Part shown: positions 43,287 to 51,826 of the stretch, one piece after another | Layout of the letters: every line of letters begins with the position of its first letter | Numbering within the stretch: position 1 is the stretch's first letter | DNA from: CAWUKT01 sp963923035 | GTDB taxonomy: Bacteria; Bacteroidota; Bacteroidia; J057; JADKCL01 | Assembly: GCA_963923035.1 (NCBI GenBank) | Contig: CAWUKT010000029.1 | Span: forward strand, 5,966 to 69,965 | Reading direction: 5' to 3' | Length of the DNA: 64,000 nt | Notes under the pieces: model-generated | Seen by the model: the letters and a program-made list of their open reading frames with translations, nothing else | Database searches by the model: none | Told to the model about the DNA's origin: nothing | Translations under genes and position numbers: made by a program

Positions 43287-44576
43287 ATGATGATATTGCC
43301 GGGCATGGGGAATGCGAGCTCGGAAAAGCGACTTTGGAGGCAGGTACGGTGGTATTTGGTGGGGCTGGGCTTGTTGCTTTTGGTGGCTACATTTCTGAAA
43401 ATGACGCGCTTGACGACCAATCCGCGCTCGCGCGTCATCACGGTCCAGCGCCTGGTAGACGACCAGACCTGGTCCCACGCATTTCCCGGTGATACCACCC
43501 CTTTTGAGCTGTCCATCGACGCCGTCCAAATTGACGGGCGCTTGTACTCGTCCAAGCCTCCGAACTACCCGGCCATCATGGCGGGGGAAGCGATGGCAGT
43601 GCATTCCCTGACGGGGATGCCCTTCTACGAAAAGCGCCTTGACTACCTGCGCGTCCTGGTCATCCTGAACCAAATCTTGCCCTACCTCCTGTTGTTGGGG
43701 CTCGTTTTTTCCTTCCTCCGCCACCATACCCACGATCCCTGGACGGTCTGGTTCATGCTCCTGGCCCTCGGTCCGGCCATGCTGGCCTTTGGCTACGCTG
43801 CGACCATCAACAACCATACGGTTTCGGCCACGCTCTATACCATTGGATTTATCCTGGTCCACCGAATTCGCCACGGAGATGGCGGCCGAATCTGGCACTA
43901 CGCCCTGATCGGCCTCATGGCGGGCCTCGCCTTTTCCATTGAATTGCCCAGCGGAGGATTGGCATTGGGACTGCTCGCCCTCTTGTTCCTCCACGCCCCC
44001 CGAAAAGCTGCGCTGTCCCTGCCCTTTTTTCTATTGCCCATTTTCACCTCCCTCCTCTTCTACCAATATATCTCCGGCGATTGGCGTCCCTTCCAATTGC
44101 GGTCCGACCTGTTCAAGTTCGAGGGCAGCTACTGGAATGAACTGGAGGGCATCGACGCGGAAAAGCCCTCCAAAGGAGCCTATATCTTCCATATGCTGGT
44201 CGGCTTTCGGGGCCTCTTCTCGATGACGCCCGTTTTGGTCCTGGGCGTGATCGGCCTCGTGCGGTCCCTGGCTCGACCGAATGGCTGGCTGAAGCGGGAA
44301 TGGCAAATGATGGTGCCGGGGATCCTCGCCCTGATGGTGTTTGTGGTGTTCAATACGTGGAACTATGGCGGGGACTGCATTGGGATGCGGTGGTTCATCT
44401 GCTTTTCGCCGCTGCTGATGCTGGCGGGCATTCCGGTGGTGGAGCAGTTGGGGAAATCGGGGCGGGGACGATTGCTGGCCATGGCCTTGTTGCTGTGGAG
44501 CATTCCCTGGAATCTCCAGGCGCTGTTTGAGGAGGCCTTTGTCTTGGGCTGGTTTGATACGTTGTGGGGACGGTAA
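43287..44576 (+). CDS. Polytopic integral membrane protein
   Basis: A 429-residue protein with about 10-11 membrane helices (first about 22-40). An early periplasmic loop has HAFPGDTTPFELSIDAVQIDGRLYSSKPPNYP, followed by a YAATINNHTVSATL motif and a later NYGGDCIGMRWFI loop. This topology resembles GT-C or PMT-like membrane proteins, but I see no certain catalytic DxD or donor motif, so activity is not assigned. The start could also be the ATG at 43305. Confidence 0.7.
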   Translation: MMILPGMGNASSEKRLWRQVRWYLVGLGLLLLVATFLKMTRLTTNPRSRVITVQRLVDDQTWSHAFPGDTTPFELSIDAVQIDGRLYSSKPPNYPAIMAGEAMAVHSLTGMPFYEKRLDYLRVLVILNQILPYLLLLGLVFSFLRHHTHDPWTVWFMLLALGPAMLAFGYAATINNHTVSATLYTIGFILVHRIRHGDGGRIWHYALIGLMAGLAFSIELPSGGLALGLLALLFLHAPRKAALSLPFFLLPIFTSLLFYQYISGDWRPFQLRSDLFKFEGSYWNELEGIDAEKPSKGAYIFHMLVGFRGLFSMTPVLVLGVIGLVRSLARPNGWLKREWQMMVPGILALMVFVVFNTWNYGGDCIGMRWFICFSPLLMLAGIPVVEQLGKSGRGRLLAMALLLWSIPWNLQALFEEAFVLGWFDTLWGR

Positions 44577-44660
44577 ATGAAAGAGCGGCAGAGCGGACTT
44601 CGAATGCCAAATAAAAAATCCCAAATGGGTCGATGAACTGGCGAAAAGGAGCGCGAATCG

Positions 44661-44730
44661 CAACAGGATGGACAGAAATAGAGGTGGGATTTAGATTTTT
44701 TGGGAAAAGTGTCTAAATTCCATCCTGTTG
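44661..44730. promoter_or_regulatory. Long compound stem-loop in the gap before 44771
   Basis: CAACAGGATGGA (44661-44672) and TCCATCCTGTTG (44719-44730) are a perfect 12-bp inverted repeat. Inside it, ATTTAGA (44689-44695) pairs with TCTAAAT (44712-44718), directly abutting the outer right arm; a 16-base bulge lies on the left side only. The loop contains TTTTTT. It sits 40 bases before the start of the secreted hypothetical gene, so it may be a leader structure or a terminator for the upstream gene. Confidence 0.55.
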
Positions 44731-44770
44731 AAACGGAAAAAATGTTCGATTACCTTAAACCTATTTTTTT

Positions 44771-45523
44771 ATGAGAGCGTTGCTCGTAATTCTGCTTTGC
44801 ACGGCCCTTGGGGTCGGCTCCACCTACGCCCAAGACACCAAGTTCAATGATTTCATCCCGGTTGGCCCGGCTCCGATTGACTACAAAACAATCGATGGCC
44901 GCTTGTTTTCAGAGCTGACTGTCGTCGAAGAAAACAATGAAATGGTCATCAGTCTTCTTCCCAATGAATTGACCCACAAGTCCATTGTCGTAATGGACAA
45001 GGATGGCAAGATCAGTTTCTCGGCCATCGAACTTTCAGAAAAAGACTTTACCTATATCGTCCGGACGGACTGTATCAAGTACACGACGCTGCCGGTGCGC
45101 AAGGACTCCGAAACCGGTGAAATCGTGGGCATCGCCCGAATAGGCGTTGGATTGCGCATTGAAGCGACCATCCGCACCACCGACCGGGACATCACGGTCT
45201 CCGACCTCTACGCCCTCGGCGAGGCCGCCCGCGATGGCAATCTCTCCGGCCACCTGACCGTCTCGGTCATGGGCATCGAAAGCGAAGAAATTACCTTCGG
45301 CTTTCCCGTCAACGGGGAAATCACCCCGACGGCCATTGCATCGGTCATCCAGGCCCAGGCCATCGTCAAGAATGCGATCTACGACCGGGATTCTCACCTG
45401 ACGCCTCAGGTGCTCGAAATCAAGTACACGGAGGATTACCGCAATGGGGTCAGCAACGTCACTGACCTCTCCATGCCCATCCTCCTGCCCAACCGCGGCG
45501 AGCCGTCCGTGGTCATCCGCTAG
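44771..45523 (+). CDS. Secreted hypothetical protein
   Basis: A 250-residue protein with a signal peptide (MRALLVILLCTALGVGSTYAQ). The mature part is mixed alpha/beta; the repeated TVVEENNEMVISLLPNELTHKS and AIYDRDSHLTPQVLEIKYTEDYRNG segments are not recognised by me. No catalytic motif, T9SS tail or membrane helix. Probably periplasmic. A GC-rich terminator follows at 45546-45581. Confidence 0.7.
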   Translation: MRALLVILLCTALGVGSTYAQDTKFNDFIPVGPAPIDYKTIDGRLFSELTVVEENNEMVISLLPNELTHKSIVVMDKDGKISFSAIELSEKDFTYIVRTDCIKYTTLPVRKDSETGEIVGIARIGVGLRIEATIRTTDRDITVSDLYALGEAARDGNLSGHLTVSVMGIESEEITFGFPVNGEITPTAIASVIQAQAIVKNAIYDRDSHLTPQVLEIKYTEDYRNGVSNVTDLSMPILLPNRGEPSVVIR

Positions 45524-45545
45524 TCAAATCAATCAGCAGATAAAT

Positions 45546-45581
45546 GGGGCCGCCTCCTTCCCGGGGGGTGGCCCTTGATTT
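45546..45581 (+). terminator. GC-rich terminator
   Basis: GGGGCCGCC pairs with GGTGGCCC (one G-U wobble) and is followed by TTGATTTT. It lies after the stop of the secreted hypothetical gene. Confidence 0.6.
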
Positions 45582-45646
45582 TATCCCCCTCCTCGCCTAA
45601 TTTCCCGATCTCTATCATTTTCCTGCCCTTTCACCGTATTAAAAAT

Positions 45647-46981
45647 ATGAAGTACCTGTTGTTTCTCCTTTTTTCCGCTCTGTACCTCACTCCCCTCGCG
45701 CAAACTTCGGTGCTGGAACAGGGTAGAAAGCATGCCCAGGCCCTCGCTTCCCCGGACATGAAAGGGCGTGGTTACCAAGAAGATGGCCACTTCATCGCGG
45801 CCCGCTACATCGCCGACCGCTTCGCGGAGTATGGCTTGCAACCCCTTCCCGGGGTGGGCAGCGACGACTATCCCTATTTCCAGACCTTTTCTTTTGCCAC
45901 CAACCTCGTCTCGGACCTTTCCCTCACCCTGGAAAAAGAACAGATGGAAGAAGGCCGCCAATTCATTGCCTCGAGCGTCACCGGACGGGGCGAAATCGAC
46001 CTGGCCAAGGTTGTCGATGTCGGGCACGGACTTCCCACCGATTACAAGAAGAAGAAGTCGGTCAAGGGGAAAATGGTTGTCATGCGGGATGGCTTGCCGG
46101 AGAAGGTCGCTGGCAGCGAAACCCTCAAGGAAAAATACAAGGACTTCCGGTACCTGGACCGCAAATTGGCGCTGGCCCACCAACTCGGCGTCGAAGGCGT
46201 GATTGTATTGAAAAAGAAATTGACGGCGGGATTTCGTCCTATGCCGGTGGATTTCCCGGTGGTAGAAGTGCTGATAGATGAATTGCCGAAGAAAAACAAG
46301 GTCAAAAAGGCTGCCATGAACGTCCAGGCCCAATTGAAGCGGATCCAGACGCAGAACGTGGTGGGGATGATCAAAGGCAAAACGCATCCCGACTCAGCCA
46401 TTGTGCTCTGCGGCCACTACGACCACCTGGGCATGCAGGGCAATGCGATTTTCTACGGCGGAAATGACAATGCCTCCGGCACCTCGCTGCTGATCACCCT
46501 GGCGGAACATTTTTCCAAGCCTGAAAACCAACCCGATTATTCCCTGGTCTTCATCGCCTTCGGCGCCGAGGAAGCAGGTCTCCACGGCTCCCGGTACTAC
46601 GTCAAGGATGCGCCCGCTTTCCCGCTGGAGCAGACCAGCTTCGTCCTGAACATGGACCTCATGGCCAATGGTGACGAAGGCATCACCGCCGTCGCGGGAG
46701 CCCAGTTCCCGGCCCACCGGGACCTGCTGCGCCAAACGAATGACCGCCTCGAGGCGGTCCCCAAGGTCAAGTCCCAAGGCAACCGCCGCAACAGCGACCA
46801 CTATTATTTCACGGAAGCCGGCGTGCCGGCGATCTTCATCTTCACCCTGGGCGGCCCGCCCCATTACCACGATATCTACGACAACTACGAAAACATGCAG
46901 TTTTCGAAGTTCGCAGAGATCCACGAACTGTTCGTGGAGTACGTAGAGGCCCTGATGGACCCCAACGTGACCGCAAAGTAA
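45647..46981 (+). CDS. Secreted M28-family zinc aminopeptidase
   Basis: Start taken at the ATG at 45647 (MKYLLFLLFSALYLTPLAQ), giving 444 residues with a signal peptide; the longer frame from 45575 would hide it. A PA-like insert lies at about 110-225. The M28 catalytic core is clear: VLCGHYDHLG (zinc His), NDNASGTS (bridging Asp), FGAEEAGLHGS (general-base Glu plus zinc Glu), LNMDLMAN (zinc Asp) and a final zinc His in PHYHDIYDNYE. It removes N-terminal amino acids from peptides in the periplasm or outside. Its stop abuts the convergent kinase gene stop. Confidence 0.92.
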   Translation: MKYLLFLLFSALYLTPLAQTSVLEQGRKHAQALASPDMKGRGYQEDGHFIAARYIADRFAEYGLQPLPGVGSDDYPYFQTFSFATNLVSDLSLTLEKEQMEEGRQFIASSVTGRGEIDLAKVVDVGHGLPTDYKKKKSVKGKMVVMRDGLPEKVAGSETLKEKYKDFRYLDRKLALAHQLGVEGVIVLKKKLTAGFRPMPVDFPVVEVLIDELPKKNKVKKAAMNVQAQLKRIQTQNVVGMIKGKTHPDSAIVLCGHYDHLGMQGNAIFYGGNDNASGTSLLITLAEHFSKPENQPDYSLVFIAFGAEEAGLHGSRYYVKDAPAFPLEQTSFVLNMDLMANGDEGITAVAGAQFPAHRDLLRQTNDRLEAVPKVKSQGNRRNSDHYYFTEAGVPAIFIFTLGGPPHYHDIYDNYENMQFSKFAEIHELFVEYVEALMDPNVTAK

Positions 46982-47605
46982 TCAGGAGAACAGGCCGTGC
47001 AATTCGGCGTCGATGCGCTTGATGACCTTTCCCAGGTCTTCGGGGATGTCGACGATGTTCAGGTCGTCCACATTTACCACAATCAATTTTCCGTCGTCGT
47101 ACCCATCGATCCACTTGTTGTAGTGTTGGTTGAGGGTTTCGAGGTACTTGATATTGATGTTGGCTTCGTACTCGCGGCCACGGCGACCGATCTGTTCGAT
47201 GAGGGTGGAAATGCTGGCCTTCAGGTAGATCAGCAGGTCAGGCGGGCTGATGAGACTGGTCATCGAGCGGTACAGCTCGAAGTAGTTGTTGAAGTCCCGC
47301 TCGGAGAGGTATTCGTTTTCAAACAGGTTCCGGGCGAAAATATGGGCGTCTTCGTAAATGGTACGGTCCTGGATGATGTCGCGGTCATTTTTCCGAATCT
47401 CCCTTACCTGATTGAAGCGGCTGTGGAGAAAGTAAATCTGAAGGGGAAATGCCCACTGGGACATGTCGTCGTAAAAGTCAGCGAGGTAGGGATTGTCGTC
47501 CACCGCTTCGAACTGGGCATCCCAGCCGTAGTGGCGCGACAATTTGGTGACGAGCGTGGTTTTGCCCGCTCCTATATTTCCTGCAACCGCAATGTGAAGA
47601 CCCAT
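46982..47605 (-). CDS. Deoxynucleoside kinase
   Basis: A 207-residue protein of the dNK/dGK-dCK family. P-loop GNIGAGKTT at 9-17, the IIQDRTIYEDAHIF segment (DR-type substrate motif) near 79-92, and a LID region RRGREYE near 143. It phosphorylates deoxynucleosides with ATP for salvage; which base it prefers cannot be told. Cytoplasmic and monocistronic. Confidence 0.92.
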   Translation of the reverse strand: MGLHIAVAGNIGAGKTTLVTKLSRHYGWDAQFEAVDDNPYLADFYDDMSQWAFPLQIYFLHSRFNQVREIRKNDRDIIQDRTIYEDAHIFARNLFENEYLSERDFNNYFELYRSMTSLISPPDLLIYLKASISTLIEQIGRRGREYEANINIKYLETLNQHYNKWIDGYDDGKLIVVNVDDLNIVDIPEDLGKVIKRIDAELHGLFS

Positions 47606-47990
47606 TGGAATATCGTTTGTGCTACGAAATTAATGGACGCAGTGGGGGAGGAAAAGGAAGACTTATGCACAGGGGGTGAATGGAAGAAAAGGAAAGGATT
47701 TGACGGCTCAACTTTTCATTTTCCATCAATTTTTACTCGGGTTTTACTCTCATTCAACAAACTCATTCTCAACTAAGTAGGCCCAAAAAGTTAGTGTCCA
47801 AGCTACGCAAAGGGACTTGAATCGGGGGCCGTGAAAATAAATAGTCTATACCGGCAGCGAATTCATCCCCACTGTTTGATCATTGGTCGAAATACTGGAC
47901 CATATTGGTCGAAAAGGTGTAGTTTTGGATTACTTAAATAGAATAGCAATCTAGTTTGATTTGGAGTAATAACTCCGCCTACACTGTACG
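47606..47990. other. 385-base intergenic region upstream of the H-NOX-like gene
   Basis: No gene seen. The right end carries the direct repeat and -7 box described separately. The left part is A/T-rich and may contain the promoter of the divergent deoxynucleoside kinase gene. Confidence 0.35.
47882..47927 (+). promoter_or_regulatory. Direct-repeat operator and -7 box before the H-NOX-like gene
   Basis: ATTGGTCGAAA occurs twice, at 47882-47892 and 47904-47914. The 22-base period is about two helical turns, so a dimer could bind both from one face. TAGTTTTG at 47920-47927 is an exact match to TAnnTTTG, giving a start near 47934 and a leader of about 57 bases. No good TTTG -33 element is present at ideal spacing, which fits an activator-dependent promoter. 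Confidence 0.5.
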
Positions 47991-48530
47991 ATGAAAGGTA
48001 TTGTATTTACGGAGTTTCTCGAGATGGTCGAGAGGCAGCATGGTATAGATATGGTTGATCGCCTGATTGACCATGAGCTTGAATCCGGAGGCGCTTATAC
48101 AGCAGTCGGAGTTTACGATCATGTAGAATTGCTTATCCTTGTCAATCGTCTCCACACCCACACCCAAACCCTGGAAAAAACCATCTTTATTGAATTTGGG
48201 CGCTACCTCATGCAGCAATTCGCTCTGCAGGACCATGCGTCCTTCGCTCGCTTTTCATCTGGATTTGAATTTGTAGAACAGCTTGAAACATTTTTCGAAC
48301 GTAGCTTTCACCCACTGCACCCCGAGTTGGAAGTTCCCCATTTTCGGACCCGCCGACTTGGTCATAACTCCATGGAAGTGCATTATACTTCCTTCCGCAA
48401 ACTAGGAGATTTTGCTCAGGGAATTATCCTGGGCGTTTTCGACCACTACCGGGAAAAGGCCTCTATCAAGGGAGCACTGCTTTCCCCTCAGGGAGATGAA
48501 GTCAAGTTCACCATCCGGCGAACGGCTTAA
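47991..48530 (+). CDS. H-NOX-like heme-NO-binding family protein lacking the proximal His
   Basis: A 179-residue stand-alone H-NOX family protein (MKGIVFTEFLEMVE, then GAYTAVGVYDH). The heme-propionate motif YxSxR is present as Y132-T-S-F-R136. In the helix that normally carries the heme-ligating His (pattern ..YIHVEV.KLYP...LP.F) this protein reads FFERSF.PLHP...VP.F, so Glu103 stands where the ligand should be. Hence it may not bind heme in the usual way, or may use a nearby His107 or His110. The downstream hybrid kinase starts 35 bases inside this gene, as in H-NOX/kinase operons. Confidence 0.8.
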   Translation: MKGIVFTEFLEMVERQHGIDMVDRLIDHELESGGAYTAVGVYDHVELLILVNRLHTHTQTLEKTIFIEFGRYLMQQFALQDHASFARFSSGFEFVEQLETFFERSFHPLHPELEVPHFRTRRLGHNSMEVHYTSFRKLGDFAQGIILGVFDHYREKASIKGALLSPQGDEVKFTIRRTA

Positions 48531-51000
48531 TATCACCTACGCGCACTACCGGCAGGGTCGGTCAACAGATTTCGTAAAAAAACAAAAATTGCCCGAACAA
48601 CAACGGTCAGATGAACCTCAGCATCTTCGTGATGCCAACACCCGTTTACAGGAGGAACTCGACGCCCTGCGCTCCGAGGTCAACCGCCTGATGGATGGGA
48701 TCGATGTGCCGTTGATTACCGTTTCCCCCGAAGCACTCATCCACCGGGTCAATGCCGCCGCCCGCCGCCTCCTCGGGCAATCCGAAGCCGACCTACGCGG
48801 ACGCGCCCTCAGCTCTCTCCTCCTCGAAAAAGACCACCAAGACTTTCACAAGGCTTTTCAGCGGAGCCAACAGGAACAGACCTACGCCCAGATCCAGTCC
48901 CGGCTGACAGGTCAGGCCAAGGCCTCCCACCATATCCGGGTAGAGATCGATCCCATTCTGGGAAGCGGTCGGGCCCACGGCGCCCGCGTACTCCTGCGGG
49001 ACGTGGAGCAAGAGCACCAGTACGTCCGCCAGCTCCAGGCCTCGCAAAACCGCTACCAAAACCTGGTCGAAACCGTCCACGACATCATCTACCGCGCCAA
49101 TCCGGCCGGCTTCTTCACCTACGTCAATCCCACCGCCGAAATCATCACCGGATACCCGGTGAACCAGCTCATCGGCATGCACTATATGGACATTGTGCGG
49201 GAGGACTATGTGGACGAGGTTCGGGAGTTTTACTTGCGGCAGATGGAGTTGCAGAAAGAAAATACCTACTTGGAAATGCCCATTGTGCGGGCGGATGGGC
49301 AGGAAATATGGGTGGGACAAAAAGTACACCTGGTGATCGAGCAGGGCGAAATCAAAGAGGCCACTGCGGTCTCCCGCGACATCACCGACCGCAAGATGGC
49401 GGAAGAGGAATTGCGGCGGGCCAAAGAATTGGCCGAGGCCTCCCGCAAGACGGAGCGCAAATTCCTCCGCCAGATGCGGCACGAGACCCAAACCCCGATG
49501 AATGCCATCATCGGGATGGCCCATTTGCTGTACGATACGCCCATCAGCCCGCAACAGCGGGAGTACATCGATTCCATCCGCTACTCCGCCGAGCTGCTAT
49601 CCGGCATGCTCAGCAATGTCCTGGACCTGTCCCGGATGGAAAGCGGCCACGTCGAGCTGGCCGAAGAGGTATTCGAGCTGCCCGGGGTGATCAAAGGCGT
49701 CTGCCGCATGATCCATTACAAACTGGGGAAACGCCCGGTCCAGATGGCCTGCGACATCGATCCCCGGTTGCCCAACCGGGTCATGGGCTCCAAGGTGGCC
49801 CTGATCCAAATCCTCGCCAATCTGCTCAGCAACGCTGAAAAGTTTACCCACGAAGGTGGCATCCGCATTGGAGCGACGCTCAAGGAAAAGGCGGGCCCGA
49901 ACATGCGGGTCCAATTCCGGGTCGAGGATACCGGCATCGGGATTCCCAAGGCCGACCAGGAAATTATCTTTGAGAATTTCCAGCAGGGGGTGGACGTGCA
50001 CGCCGATTACGGCGGCTCGGGGCTGGGCCTTTCCATTGTTCGGAAGCTGGTCGAGATTCAGAATGGGGAAATCTGGTTGGAGAGTACGCCGGGAAAAGGA
50101 TCTACCTTTTACTTTGAACTCCCCCTCATTTCTTCCTCCTCCCCCAGCCCTTCTTCCAAAACCTCCCAATCCCCTCCCTCAGATACTTCCTCCACCTGGC
50201 TCGAGAAGCAGATCCTCATCGTCGAAGACAACCGCTTCAACCAGACTTACCTGTCCGACCTCCTGACCCGCTGGGCCATCCCACATGACCTGGCGGAAGA
50301 CGGATTGGAAGCATTGGAACATTGTGAGCAAAAAAAATACGACCTCATTCTCATGGACATCCAGATGCCCCAGCTGGATGGACACGAAACGACCATGCGG
50401 TTGCGCTCGCTCAAGGAGAACCTCAATTGCGAAGTTCCCATCGTCGCCTTGTCGGCCGGAACCTTGCCCGAGGAACAAAAAATGGCCTTTGAGTCAGGTA
50501 TGAATGACTTTTTAAACAAGCCATTTACCCCCGACCAACTCCATCAAAAACTCACCCGTTGGCTGGGTTCCGAAGAAAAGATTACTCTCACCAACTCCTC
50601 CCCAACAAACTATCAGCCAGACCCACGTTTAGACGCACAATTGTTAGCTGAACTTTATGCCGGAGATATTGCATATATGTGCGAAATGTTTAACATTTTT
50701 GCGGATGAAATGCCCGCTCACCTAATCGAACTCCGCCGGCTGCAGCAATCCGGCGATCTCGAAAAGTTGGCATCATTAGCGCACAAGGTGAAACCCACCT
50801 TTGCAATGGTTGGTTATCCCAGGCCGGGAGAGACCCTGGAAACCATTACTGAATTCGCGCGTTCAACGGGACCTCTGGCAGCACCTTCCCTCAACCTTTT
50901 GCTGGACGCCCTGGAATCGGACGCGGCGACGGTATTGGAAATCGTTAAGCAGGAACTCAACCGCCTGAAGGAAACCATTGATCTTCAGGGGAATGCCTAG
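48496..51000 (+). CDS. Hybrid sensor histidine kinase: PAS-PAS-HisKA-HATPase-REC-HPt
   Basis: Start taken at the ATG at 48496 (MKSSSPSGERLN), overlapping the H-NOX gene by 35 bases; product 834 residues. Two PAS domains (about 55-170 and 180-300, the latter HDIIYRANPAGFFTYVNPTAEIITGYP) precede HisKA with His329 (MRHETQTPMNAI). HATPase motifs follow (ANLLSNAEKFT, EDTGIGIP, GSGLGLSIV). A receiver domain carries Asp621 (LILMDIQMPQLDG), and a C-terminal HPt has His763 (AHKVKPTF). No membrane helix, so it is cytoplasmic and should take its signal from the H-NOX partner. The relay His-Asp-His is complete. Confidence 0.92.
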   Translation: MKSSSPSGERLNITYAHYRQGRSTDFVKKQKLPEQQRSDEPQHLRDANTRLQEELDALRSEVNRLMDGIDVPLITVSPEALIHRVNAAARRLLGQSEADLRGRALSSLLLEKDHQDFHKAFQRSQQEQTYAQIQSRLTGQAKASHHIRVEIDPILGSGRAHGARVLLRDVEQEHQYVRQLQASQNRYQNLVETVHDIIYRANPAGFFTYVNPTAEIITGYPVNQLIGMHYMDIVREDYVDEVREFYLRQMELQKENTYLEMPIVRADGQEIWVGQKVHLVIEQGEIKEATAVSRDITDRKMAEEELRRAKELAEASRKTERKFLRQMRHETQTPMNAIIGMAHLLYDTPISPQQREYIDSIRYSAELLSGMLSNVLDLSRMESGHVELAEEVFELPGVIKGVCRMIHYKLGKRPVQMACDIDPRLPNRVMGSKVALIQILANLLSNAEKFTHEGGIRIGATLKEKAGPNMRVQFRVEDTGIGIPKADQEIIFENFQQGVDVHADYGGSGLGLSIVRKLVEIQNGEIWLESTPGKGSTFYFELPLISSSSPSPSSKTSQSPPSDTSSTWLEKQILIVEDNRFNQTYLSDLLTRWAIPHDLAEDGLEALEHCEQKKYDLILMDIQMPQLDGHETTMRLRSLKENLNCEVPIVALSAGTLPEEQKMAFESGMNDFLNKPFTPDQLHQKLTRWLGSEEKITLTNSSPTNYQPDPRLDAQLLAELYAGDIAYMCEMFNIFADEMPAHLIELRRLQQSGDLEKLASLAHKVKPTFAMVGYPRPGETLETITEFARSTGPLAAPSLNLLLDALESDAATVLEIVKQELNRLKETIDLQGNA

Positions 51001-51035
51001 CATCTACTAGCGTTCCCAGCTTAACTTTTTGTGCC

Positions 51036-51719
51036 ATGAAATGTATCATTGTAGACAATGAGGACATGGCCCGTCGCTCACTGTCCCACCTTTGCGAAAA
51101 AATCGAAGGGGTGGAGGTTCTGGCTACGTGTAAATCCGCGAAGCAGGTACTCAGCCTGTTGCGGCGCGAATCCGTTGACGTTGTTTTGGCTAGCACCAGC
51201 ACATCCGATCTGGATAACCTCTCGGAGGCCCAGGAACTTCCCCGCCCGCCCCAGGTGATCCTGATCACCCGGCGCGAAGCCCCCAACCAAAAGATTTTTG
51301 ACCAAAGTGCAACCGAGTTCCTGACCTACCCCGTATCAAAACCCCGACTGGCCCGGGCATTTGATCGCGTGCGTCGACGGGACCGGATGCTCCACCGCAA
51401 GGAAACGCCTCCCGAGCAGACCCTCCGGATCCATGACGGGAAGACCCGGGTTCTGTACCGCGACATCGTTTGGATCGAAGATGTCGATACCCACGTGGTC
51501 ATCCACACCTTCGGTGAACAATACGAAGCCGAGTTTACCTTGCGTGAAATCGCTGAGATCCTCAGCGAAAGCCATTTTCTGAAAGTCAACCGGTCCCACG
51601 TCATCAACCTCAAAGAGGTGCAGGAAGTGGGAGAAACCAACATTCTACTTCCGGGTAAAGAGATTACCATCAGCCGGGCCAAGCGGCCCGTCGTGATGCG
51701 GCATCTGAATTTATTGTAG
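51036..51719 (+). CDS. LytTR response regulator with a degenerate receiver
   Basis: A 227-residue protein: N-terminal receiver fold (IIVDNEDMARRSL start) and C-terminal LytTR DNA-binding domain (about 130-225: LRIHDGKTRVLYRDIVWIEDVDTHVVIHT, then FLKVNRSHVINL). The phospho-acceptor position reads D-V-V-L-A-S53 instead of D-x-I-F-L-D, and the conserved Lys in the .LLKP motif is Tyr (FLTYPV). It should therefore not accept a phosphate in the standard way. It lies 35 bases after the hybrid kinase gene and is probably its output through another mechanism. Confidence 0.88.
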   Translation: MKCIIVDNEDMARRSLSHLCEKIEGVEVLATCKSAKQVLSLLRRESVDVVLASTSTSDLDNLSEAQELPRPPQVILITRREAPNQKIFDQSATEFLTYPVSKPRLARAFDRVRRRDRMLHRKETPPEQTLRIHDGKTRVLYRDIVWIEDVDTHVVIHTFGEQYEAEFTLREIAEILSESHFLKVNRSHVINLKEVQEVGETNILLPGKEITISRAKRPVVMRHLNLL

Positions 51720-51794
51720 TCCGCCGGATTCTCCGTTCGATTGGACCCAAGTAAAAGCAGCTATTTTCAGAAAAAGCAGGTTTTCCAAGCAATT

Positions 51795-51814
51795 CCAAAG
51801 CCAGGTGGCTTTGG
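51795..51814. terminator. Hairpin between the LytTR and dehydratase genes
   Basis: CCAAAGCC and GGCTTTGG form a perfect 8-bp stem around AGGT between two convergent genes. It lacks a T-run, so terminator function is uncertain. Confidence 0.4.
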
Positions 51815-51826
51815 GAAACAGGATTT

